The position numbers and the translations under genes were made by a program. A stretch of 31,727 nt of DNA from Proteromonas lacertae (lineage: Eukaryota > Sar > Bigyra > Opalinata > Proteromonadidae): the NCBI GenBank assembly GCA_002245135.1, contig NGBS01001235.1:1-31727 (forward strand), given 5' to 3'. Of this stretch, positions 1 through 10,800 are shown in pieces. The notes under the pieces are model-generated. The model worked only from the letters and a program-made list of their open reading frames with translations. It was not told where the DNA came from and did no database searches. How positions within the stretch are numbered: position 1 is the stretch's first letter; the number at the start of each line of letters is the position of its first letter.

Positions 1-74
1 TGTTTGGTATGTTCTTGTGAAATAAACATTTTGAAACTCGATCTGCTCAAATCTGTTTTTCTTCTTTTTGAAAA

Positions 75-1317
75 ATGCCATTTACTGTTCAACATCATGG
101 AATTAAAAAGACAATCGAAGTATCTGAACATCAACCACTAGTATATATATAGGATTAAGTATTTAGAATATAATAAGAAACAATGCTTGTGCTGCTTTCT
201 CAATTTCTAAAGAAGTAATACTTGTAATTATGATTTTATAGAATGCGAATTATTATGCTCTCATTTTTAATGGGAAACCATTGAATTTATCTCAAACTCT
301 GTCTTTACAGTCGTTAAACAAACACAGCTGGGTGGTATTGAAAAGAATGTCAGAATCCGTAACACAAGTAGATAAAGTCCGAGTATGTATGCAAAGTTCG
401 CTTGGTCGTTTTGAAGTATAATTAGTGTTTATTTTATGTTATCTATAGGGTACATTTATGTCAAACACAATATTATTCGATATATTGACAAGTTTAGTCC
501 CGAAATTTAGTGAAGGAGTTCCTTCCATTACCTATATGAGACAAAAAGTCGAAGGTTCAATGTTATTTGAAACAACGTTAGAAGATTTAGGAATATTAAA
601 TGGTTCAGCATTATTGAGGGTTAATTTTACTCCAGGCAAATTTGAAACTCTTCCATCTTCATCATCAATTACTTTCCCAAGCCAAGATCAAGCCAATAAT
701 GTTGGTAATGATGTATTATTACCTAAAGATGATGCAATGGATGAAGAAGAAAATGATGATGAAGAAGAAAATTCTGGAAAAAGAAAAGCTCCAAAAATGA
801 TATTAAAACCATTATTTTCATCATCATCATCTTCTTCTTCTTTAGATAATGCACCTAACACAAACACACCGAATTTATTATTAAATCCTCAACCACCAAC
901 TGATCCAATAGAAAGATGCATATTTTACTTAGGTGAAATTCGTCGAACAATATCTGATCCAGAATATACATCTTCAATGAAAACTATAAGTAAAATAATT
1001 GACAATATAATCAATAAACCAGGTGAACCAATGGTGAGAAGAATGAAAACAACGAATGCGGCATTTAGTAAGAAAATATTAATATATCCAAATTGTATAC
1101 AATTATTATTTTCACTTGGCTTTACAATTTATTCTGACGAAAGTGGTGATTATTATATGTTAAAGCCAGAGAATGAAGATATGAAATTATTGAAAGATAT
1201 ACAGAGTAGGGTTCATACAATAATAGAAGCTCAAAATATATTAAATCAAAATAATAATAATGATGAAGATAATAATAATGAACAACGAATAAATTTTGAT
1301 CCATATAAACCAATTGT

Positions 1318-1348
<31 letters not shown>

Positions 1349-1794
1349 ATTTATTAGATCACTTCATTAACAGGTCAAAAATCAACAGGAAAGAGTTTAA
1401 TTGATGAAGAAGTAGAAACATTACGAAAGAAACAGGAAAGAATAATGAGTAAAATTCCTGAAAGAAATATATTAATATATAAAAGTACTTCTAAAACAAA
1501 TGATAATTCCCTTCCAATATCTGATGCAGTAGAGATAACTGATAATAATAATATTCCACCAGCATTACCAACAGTAAATCCAACTTCAATATTTGAAGAA
1601 GAAAATGAAAATAATGATAATAATAATATCAGTGGAAAAGGTGACAGATCTTTAGTGTCTGGTGCAATTCAGCGTGAAAGAGAGAATCGTGAGAAAATGA
1701 TGAATTTTCAAACTCAAGCAATGAGAGAAAGAGATAGATTAAAGAAAAGAAAAGTGTATGATAAAGTGTTGATAAAAATACTATTTCCAGATAA

Positions 1795-1833
<39 letters not shown>

Positions 1834-2209
1834 TTTGTTATTTTATATAGATCGTTTTCAAGCTTATTTCAGTCCAAAAGAATGTATAAATGATGTTCTT
1901 TTACTGATCAAAACAACAATGAAAAGTGATTATCAAAATTTAGGTATTCAGTTGTATACATCTCCACCTAAAGTGATTTATAAACCTACTGATGTATTAT
2001 TTGATTTGAACCTAGGTGCTGCTTGTGTGTTTTATTTATCTTGGAAATCTTCACCTCCTCCATCTGATGTAGTGTATTTTGATGAAAGATTTATAACAGA
2101 TGAAGATGATGTGGTAGTAAGATTACCTACAGGAGTTGGTTTAGCTGATGATAGTGGAGATAAAAAGAAAAATATGTTAAATGCGTTGAAAAATAAGTTG
2201 TTTCATTAA
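75..2209 (+). CDS. TUG/ASPSCR1 (UBXD9)-like protein with a PUB domain and a C-terminal UBX domain
   Basis: Six exons give a continuous 650-residue protein. Introns read at 141-166 (26 nt), 215-241 (27), 416-448 (33), 1316-1357 (42) and 1797-1850 (54); the summed exons are an exact multiple of three. Residues 1-80 form a TUG-type ubiquitin-like domain (starts MPFTVQHHGIKKTIEV, includes ALIFNGKPLNL). A second ubiquitin-like segment follows (VRVCMQSSLGRFEGTFM...). After an acidic, Ser-rich linker, residues about 250-370 look like a PUB domain (INKPGEPMVRRMKTTNAAF, CIQLLFSLGF). The C-terminal UBX domain starts near residue 518 (VLIKILFPDKYRFQAYFSP). UBX and PUB domains bind p97/Cdc48; animal TUG disassembles p97 hexamers and tethers GLUT4 vesicles. 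From memory animal TUG lacks a PUB domain, so this may be a lineage variant. The start is the first ATG before the UBL, preceded by a T-rich leader. Confidence 0.8.
1797..1850 (+). repeat. (TA)n tract filling an intron of the TUG-like gene
   Basis: A TA microsatellite begins right at the GTATAT donor and runs most of the way to the TTATATAG acceptor. The intron is 54 nt and has no stop in frame, so retention would insert an Ile-Tyr run. Splicing it out joins FPDK to YRFQAYF, which restores the UBX pattern. The intron at 1316-1357 has the same construction. Confidence 0.75.
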
Positions 2210-2315
2210 ATAAAATCTAAATAATATTATAAATTTTATAAGAATAGAGAATTTTATTGTATGTTTGACAAAGCTTGAGAAGAATATTTCAATCTTCACC
2301 GTATATATCTCATTA

Positions 2316-3833
2316 ATGTATAAATTATTATCCAAATCTATTAACATTACTTCCATGAATATTAGAAATATATCAAAACAATCTCGCTTCTATCAGTTTG
2401 CCAGATTTGAATCAAATTTACATGGTTTTATTCCTTTAACATTTCCTGCATTATCTCCAACCATGCAAGTAGGGTAAAATCCATCAATGGAAAGTAAAAG
2501 AAGGAGATAAGTTAGAATTAGGAATGACAATATGCGAAGTAGAAACTGATAAAGCAATTATTGATTTTGATTCAAACAATGAAGAATATATTGCTAAAAT
2601 ATTAGCTGATGAAAAATCAGGTGAAATACCAATTGGTAAAACAATTGCTTTATTAACAGAAAAAAAAGAAGATGTAGACAAGATTAAGAATATTGAATAT
2701 GAAGAAAATAACAAAGAAATAAAACAATAACAACTTCAAATAATAGTAATAAGGAAGAAAAAACAGATAATGAAAGTGAAAGTAATAATTATGATAAACC
2801 ATTTACTTATTCAGCAAGTCCAGCTGCTAGAGCTTATATCTATTCGCATGGAGACAATATAAACATTAAGGAAATAAAAGGAAGTGGAAAGAGAGGAATG
2901 ATAATGAAGGAAGATATTCTAAATCATTTAACTAATAAAGAAACTTCAGAAACATTAACAAAAAATGTAATTAAGACAATCACAATTGTAAAAGAAGTAA
3001 AAGAAGAAAAAGAAAATAGCAACCCAAATGATAAAGTTACAGTTATTACACCCTCAAATATGAGAAGAATAATAGCTGAAAGATTAACAGAGTCTAAAAT
3101 ACAATCACCTCATGGTTATACATCAATAGATATTGAAGTATAAATAAATAGAACTTTTTTTTTATTATTTTAGATGGATAATTTAAATGAAATATAGAAA
3201 AAAGATATTATCTCACAATATTAAAGTGTCATTTAATGATTTAATTGTAAGAGCAGTAAGTTATGCATTGAAAAAAGTGCCAAAATTAAATTCAACAATT
3301 TTAAACAAAGTTGCACAACTAAATGACAATATTGATATTTCAATTGCAGTTGCTACAGATAAAAGGATTGTATACTCCTATTGTTAAAAGTATTTTTCTT
3401 ACTAAATTTTTTCTTAGACTGTGATAAATTAACATTATCTGAAATATCAAACACTATTAAAAATCTATCAATGAAAGCAAAATCTAATAAACTACTACCT
3501 GAAGAATACCAAGGAGGAACATTCACAGTAAGTAATCTAGGTATGTTTGGAATTAGAGATTTTTCAGCAGTTATAAATCCACCACAAGTATAATAATGTT
3601 GAACATAACACATTAATAGACTTGTATTCTTGCAGTTGGTTCTGTGTATGAAGATCTCACATATCTTGATAAAAAGTTTCATTTAATCCATAAAATGACT
3701 GCTACACTTTCATATAATAGGTATATATATCATATATTTACATTATAGAAACTATATTAATGAATATGATACTAACGAATTTGGTATGGAATTAAAGAAA
3801 CATTTAGAATCACCTGAACTATTATATGTTTAA
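2316..3833 (+). CDS. Mitochondrial pyruvate dehydrogenase E2-like / E3-binding protein (protein X type), catalytic motif lost
   Basis: The roughly 465-residue protein has 2-oxoacid dehydrogenase E2 architecture. It has a basic, Ser/Asn-rich mitochondrial presequence ([20 protein letters not shown]) and a lipoyl domain with ALSPTM and the ETDKA lipoyl lysine (about K79). An E3-binding domain follows ([14 protein letters not shown]...[15 protein letters not shown]), then an acyltransferase core ([48 protein letters not shown]). Introns: 3138-3173, 3390-3417 (28 nt), 3588-3619, 3721-3748 (28 nt). Where active E2 has DHRxxDG, this protein has YNRNYINEY, so His, Asp and Gly are all absent. That is the state of human PDHX, which anchors E3 in the complex. 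An active E2 elsewhere in the genome is therefore expected. The frame shifts by one base at about 2473, 2725, 3186 and 3363, yet family-conserved sequence continues across each. This is either indel error or early decay. Confidence 0.75.
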
Positions 3834-4091
3834 TTTGAATTGATTTATTAAATTCTTTCATATTAAAAACACCATAATTATAAACTAAAATGAAAAGACA
3901 TAATTCAAAATATATTTGTATTGCTATTCTATTTATTTTTTTAAATCTTGTGATCTATGTATGAAAATTGCCACAGTCTTAGCTTTTTGAATGGCGCATG
4001 CAATTACATAGTAGCACAGATGTTAAAAGGATCAAGCGTATTAATTAATTTCACATATTCTTCAATTTTATAGAGAAAATTTCGATTTAAT

Positions 4092-6591
4092 ATGACGATT
4101 GAAACACTTGAATTTATAATAAATAGATTGGCTTATCATGGCATAGATGTTTCAAAAGGAACAGTATCTATCCCATCGTTAAGGAATGGTTACGAATGGA
4201 AATACCCCAAAAGAGTTGGAACTAGAAAGAAAAGAATTATTAAAACTATCAATTTTGTGTCAAAACATAGAATCAATAAGTATTGAGGGTAATAAAATAA
4301 ACAACGATCAACAACAATATGATATAGAAAATTACAATATACACTTCCTATTATTCCCATTAATACTTGAAATAAAGCTGAATAGATTCCCAATCAACTT
4401 AATTCGTCATATTACCGTCCACAAATACCAATTGAAATACTTACACATAGAAAATAGTCCATCTGATTATTGTGGCACTTATTTAGATGGAAATAACGAT
4501 AAAATTAGAGTGGAATAAATTAGAATACTTGAATTTGTCCTATAATACTATTCGAGAAATAGATTCTACACTTAAATTAATACCATACTGCAAGCATTTG
4601 GAATTACATCATAAACAAAATATCAAAAATTGCAAATTTGGAGAGATGCTTTCAATTAGATACTCTAAATTTGAGTTACAATTGTATACAGACTATAGAA
4701 AATTTGAATGTGTTGTTAGGATTTATAAAAGTGATAGATTTGTCTTATAATCAAATTCGAAGTCTAGAAGGGTTTAAAAAGTCTTATTCTATACAAGTAT
4801 GCCTATATATTATATGCATATTTATTTATTTCAATAATAGAAGTTGAACCTAGCTCACAATCTCATATCTTCATTTGATGAGGTCAGAATCCTTTCAAAG
4901 TTCCCTGATATCATAGAAATCACATTAGAAGGAAATCCAATCTATAATGATCGCAACTATCGTAAAACAATTTATGAAATTTTTGCTGATCAAAATATAG
5001 AAAGTAATAATGGATTTATATTAGATGGAAATAGAGGAAATGAAATTTTAAATACTGGTACTGTTACAACACCTAATAATAATAATAATACTTTAACTCC
5101 AAAACAGAAATTAATTCGAAGTGTAAAAAAGATTAGTGACAATAATAAAATGAAAAAAATAAATCAAAAAAGTAATAAAAGAAAAGTATAGTTATAATAA
5201 TATAATATTATTATGTAAATAGTCTGTTAGAAGACAAGCAATCGTAAATGATTCATCAGAACCAACAACAATTAAAGATGAATCTACAATGGATTTATTC
5301 AAACTTACTCAAGCTATTACTCAATTGAAAAAATCAGGTGGTAGTGATTGGTTAAAACAATTTACAGAAGATTTAAATCGAAACGACACTAATGTTGTAT
5401 TAAATGATTCATTTCGAAACCTTCCAAGGTCTTCTCATAATGATGATAATAATAATGAATTAAAATGTGAATTTCCACCTACACCTTCATCATTATCCAC
5501 TACACCATTAGAAACAAGTGAATCTGACACTAGTACAGTTAATACACCTAATACAACAAATACAACAAATACACCCAAATCTGGTATTTGTACTCCAAGG
5601 TTGAATATTACAGTAAGGAATGAGAGTGATAGTAATAGATCGAGTTCTTCATTATTATTGACTCCTAGAAGAAAGAAAGGAAAGAGCCAAAGCAATTTGA
5701 ATATGAATCGATTATTTAACATAAGTGAAGAATATGATATGAATTTATTGAAATTTGAAGTATAATTAAATGATATTATTATTATTATTATTATTATATA
5801 CATAGTTTGAAAGTTTAAATAAAAAGATTAAAAAAGTCAAAATCCAACCAAATAACAATCAACTTCTTAATTCATTAGAATCTAACGAATTCAACACCAA
5901 AACACAAGAAATAGAAAATGATGAAAATAGAGAAGATAATGGCGAAGAAGAATCAAAGAATGATGAAAAAGTGAACATTCCATTAGATTTAGATGATGAT
6001 AGAATAGATTATTATTTACAGTCAATTGAGTATTATATATACTTAGTAGAAGGTGATCAATGCGTAGGAAGAGTTATTTCAATTAGTGGAAATATCTTGA
6101 ATGTATTGGACGAATTTACACTAGAAGTAGTTTTTACATATAAAATAACTGATTTTAAGAGTTTTCGATTGATTTCTTTACCTTCTTCTGGTATTAATAT
6201 TGGATATGAAGATGATGAGATAGAATTTTATGTATATATATATATATATTATTTGATTTTATTTAGTCTTCAGATTTAAATATTCTTGAAGAAATAATTG
6301 GTATATTTCATGCAATTAAAAGTATAAAAGAACAAAAGCCTTGCATTCTCCAATGTTTAACTTGTTACAAATCCCTTCAATATAATGGAAATAATAACGA
6401 AATAGATATTGATAAGTATATAAAATGTGAATGTGGGAATAAAAACTACATAATATCATTTTCAAATGATAAAAATAAGAAATCTAAAACAGTAAGTGAA
6501 GAAAGCAGTAATAGTCATTATGATAATAATGAAGAAATCAATGAAATGAATGATTTGGTAATTATTGAAAACTATTTTAAAGTAGAAAATA

Positions 6592-6630
<39 letters not shown>

Positions 6631-6758
6631 TGGAATGTGATGAAAAGGATGAAGATTTTCTTATTGATGAAAATCTGTCTTATTATATTAGTAAATACAT
6701 CCTTCCAAGAATTGATACTGATAGTGGTGAACCATTGCAATATAAAGGGTTTTATTTA

Positions 6759-6795
<37 letters not shown>

Positions 6796-7648
6796 TTAAT
6801 ATTTATATAGTGTTATTTCAGTTGGTATCAGTCAGCAGAAAGAAGAAATGAAAGACCTTGTTTGATTATACTGACAGATTTATTATTGTATAAAAATGAA
6901 ATATTATATATATATATATATTAAATAGATTAATATATTATTACAATGAATTAGAGAATCATGGTACGTTCAAATCATTACCTCAATTTCCTATCATCAC
7001 ACGAGTTGCATATAGAGATATCTATAACATATGTATGTCAATGTCAACACAATCATTTATTATAAAACTACAGAATGGAAAATCATTTATTGTTATTACT
7101 AGACAAAGAACAATGACTTTAGAACTTATACAATTATTCCAGGAAAGTTGTAATGATGAAGATGGAACGTTAATATCAGATCAAAGAGAATTTGAAGTTT
7201 CATTAATTCAAGTATATATAATAATAATATAATTTAAATATTTAAATATTATTATTATATAGGATCAATTATTTAGTAATGAAAAGAATAAAATAGTGAA
7301 ATGTTATTTACTTTGCTTATATAGGAAGAATGATAGTAAATATTATACTCCTGTATCTATAATTTTGAATGATGATAAAATATTTATATGTGATGAAGAT
7401 TTATCTAAATCTGCCTCTGATTTAATGTTTTATAAAACATTATATAGTTTTGAAGGAAAGTATATATATATATATAATCATTTATCTTATATATTTAATA
7501 TAGAAAATGTAGTTATTCTCCAACAGAAACTCCAACTGAAATAAAACTATATTGTTCAAAGAACTTAAATAATATGATATTATTTGTAAGGGCAAAAACT
7601 GAATCGGATTTAAGAGTATTAACTAAACATTTAAATGAAAAAAAGTAA
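4092..7648 (+). CDS. STK11IP (LIP1)-like leucine-rich-repeat protein
   Basis: This gene encodes about 1,055 residues, close to human STK11IP, and its landmarks come in the same order. They are LRRs (LEYLNLSYNTIREID, LDTLNLSYNCIQTIE, VIDLSYNQIRSLEG, LNLAHNLISSF, ITLEGNPIY) ending in NGFILDG, a short DWLKQF helix, and a low-complexity acidic linker. A zinc-ribbon-like pair follows (QCLTCYKSL ... KCECGNKNY). Two PH-like segments come last (ERPCLIILTDLLL; VKCYLLCLYRKN...ICDED; KLYCSKNLNNMILFVRA). Introns: 4797-4840, 5186-5222, 5760-5805, 6232-6266, 6592-6630, 6759-6810, 6888-6928, 7212-7262, 7460-7503. In animals STK11IP binds LKB1 and acts at lysosomes. Domain order supports the family; function here is inferred. 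The frame changes by one base near 4208, between about 4480 and 4515, and near 4613, all in the first 530 bases; the remaining 3 kb reads cleanly. Confidence 0.7.
6592..6630 (+). repeat. (TA)n tract forming an intron of the STK11IP-like gene
   Basis: A 39-nt intron that is almost pure TA between GTATAT and AATATAG. It is a multiple of three without a stop, so both spliced and unspliced forms stay open. The intron at 6759-6810 is built the same way. Confidence 0.7.
7212..7262 (+). other. Self-complementary 51-nt intron in the STK11IP-like gene
   Basis: The intron starts GTATATATAATAATAATATA and its 3' half is the reverse complement (ATATTATTATTATATAG). A perfect stem of about 14 bp can therefore form between positions just inside the two splice sites, bringing donor and acceptor together. 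The flanking exons join SLIQ to DQLF in phase 0. Confidence 0.65.
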
Positions 7649-7850
7649 TATAAATATTATTTGTATTTATTGTTTGTTTAGTCACTAATTAGACTTTTAT
7701 TGTAAGATAAAACATATTGATTTTTTGTTGTTATTAGTTTATAATATCATTTAAAAAGCAAATGCTCAAATATAACACACTATATCGGTGTTCTTGTTTA
7801 CAATTGAAAAAAATACAGGAAAAAATAAAAAAAATAATAAAATAAAATCA

Positions 7851-10800
7851 CTAATTCATTTTGTTTAATTCTTCTAATAATTTGTTTATTTCTTCTTTCT
7901 TTTCATCATCATTTCTTTGACTATCTACATATTTGAGTGATTCTTCTAAATATTCTTTACTCTTTTCTTTTTCTTTCTATTTATATCATATATCAATTAT
8001 CAAATAATACAATTTGAAGATAATATTTTCCCATTACTTTATTGTAACAATATTTTGTTTCATCATCACATAATTCATCTTTTACTTCATTCAAATATGA
8101 AATTGTCTTTTCTTTATTTCCTAATTCTAAATAACATTCTGCTATATCTACCTTTACTAGATTTTTATCTTTTTCATTTTCTAAATAATCTAATGCAGTA
8201 TTATAATATTTCAATGCTTCTTCATATTCTTTCTAGTTAATTATTACAATGATGAATATACTAAATTAAAATAACAATTACCAATCATTCTGTTATTATA
8301 TTCTTTTTTTTCATTTGATGATGAATATTCTAAGGCACTTTCAAAGTAAGGAATTGCTTCTCTATATTCTTTCTACTTATTATTACAATGATGAATATAC
8401 TAATAAAAAATAACAACAACCTAACCAATTATTATTATATTCTTTTTTTTCATTTGATGATGAATATTCTAAGGCACTTTCAAAGTAAGGAATTGCTTCT
8501 CTATATTCTTTCTACTTATTATTACAATGATGAATATACTAATAAAAAATAACAACAACCTAACCAATTATTATTATATTCTTTTTTTTCATTTGATGAT
8601 GAATATTCTAAGGCACTTTCAAAGTAAGGAATTGCTTCTCTATATTCTTTCTACTTATTATTACAATGATGAATATACTAAATTAAAATAACAATTACCA
8701 ATCATTCTGTTATTATATTCTTTTTTTTCATTTGATGATGAATATTCTAAGGCACTTTCAAAGTAAGGAATTGCTTCTCTATATTCTTTCTATTTATTAT
8801 TACAATGATGAATATACTAAATCAAAATAACAACAATTACCAATCATTCTGTTATTATATTCTTTTTTTTCATTTGATGATGAATATTCTAAGGCACTTT
8901 CAAAGTAAGGAATTGCATCTCTATATTCTTTCTAATTATTATTACAATGATGAATATACTAATAAAAAATAACAACAACCTAACCAATTATTATTATATT
9001 CTTTTTTTTCATTTGATGATGAATATTCTAAGGCACTTTCAAAGTAAGGAATTGCTTCTCTATATTCTTTCTACTTATTATTACAATGATGAATATACTA
9101 ATAAAAAATAACAACAACCTAACCAATTATTATTATATTCTTTTTTTTCATTTGATGATGAATATTCTAAGGCACTTTCAAAGTAAGGAATTGCATCTCT
9201 ATATTCTTTCTAATTATTATTACAATGATGAATATACTAATAAAAAATAACAACAACCTAACCAATTATTATTATATTCTTTTTTTTCATTTGATGATGA
9301 ATATTCTAAGGCACTTTCAAAGTAAGGAATTGCTTCTCTATATTCTTTCTACTTATTATTACAATGATGAATATACTAATAAAAAATAACAACAACCTAA
9401 CCAATTATTATTATATTCTTTTTTTTCATTTGATGATGAATATTCTAAGGCACTTTCAAAGTAAGGAATTGCTTCTCTATATTCTTTCTAATTATTATTA
9501 CAATGATGAATATACTAAATCAAAATAACAACAATTACCAATCATTCTGTTATTATATTCTTTTTTTTCATTTGATGATGAATATTCTAAGGCACTTTCA
9601 AAGTAAGGAATTGCTTCTCTATATTCTTTCTATTTATTATTACAATGATGAATATACTAAATCAAAATAACAACAATTACCAATCATTCTGTTATTATAT
9701 TCTTTTTTTTCATTTGATGATGAATATTCTAAGGCACTTTCAAAGTAAGGAATTGCATCTCTATATTCTTTCTAATTATTATTACAATGATGAATATACT
9801 AATAAAAAATAACAACAACCTAACCAATTATTATTATATTCTTTTTTTTCATTTGATGATGAATATTCTAAGGCACTTTCAAAGTAAGGAATTGCTTCTC
9901 TATATTCTTTCTACTTATTATTACAATGATGAATATACTAATAAAAAATAACAACAACCTAACCAATTATTATTATATTCTTTTTTTTCATTTGATGATG
10001 AATATTCTAAGGCACTTTCAAAGTAAGGAATTGCTTCTCTATATTCTTTCTACTTATTATTACAATGATGAATATACTAATAAAAAATAACAACAACCTA
10101 ACCAATTATTATTATATTCTTTTTTTTCATTTGATGATGAATATTCTAAGGCACTTTCAAAGTAAGGAATTGCATCTCTATATTCTTTCTAATTATTATT
10201 ACAATGATGAATATACTAAATTAAAATAACAATTACCAATCATTCTGTTATTATATTCTTTTTTTTCATTTGATGATGAATATTCTAAGGCACTTTCAAA
10301 GTAAGGAATTGCTTCTCTATATTCTTTCTACTTATTATTACAATGATGAATATACTAAATCAAAATAACAACAATTACCAATCATTCTGTTATTATATTC
10401 TTTTTTTTCATTTGATGATGAATATTCTAAGGCACTTTCAAAGTAAGGAATTGCTTCTCTATATTCTTTCTAATTATTATTACAATGATGAATATACTAA
10501 ATCAAAATAACAACAATTACCAATCATTCTGTTATTATATTCTTTTTTTTTCATTTGATGATGAATATTCTAAGGCACTTTCAAAGTAAGGAATTGCTTC
10601 TCTATATTCTTTCTATTTATTATTACAATGATGAATATACTAAATCAAAATAACAACAATTACCAATCATTCTGTTATTATATTCTTTTTTTTCATTTGA
10701 TGATGAATATTCTAAGGCACTTTCAAAGTAAGGAATTGCATCTCTATATTCTTTCTAATTATTATTACAATGATGAATATACTAATAAAAAATAACAACA

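Noticed and set aside
2473-2477. Euplotes-type programmed +1 frameshift at GGG TAA A
   Set aside because: The geometry fits at this one site, but the other frame steps are not at stop codons and include -1 steps. Homopolymer error explains the set better.
6546-6851. Ile-Tyr repeat (IYIYIYIY) as a protein feature
   Set aside because: It is read-through of TA-rich introns; splicing them restores the flanking protein sequence.
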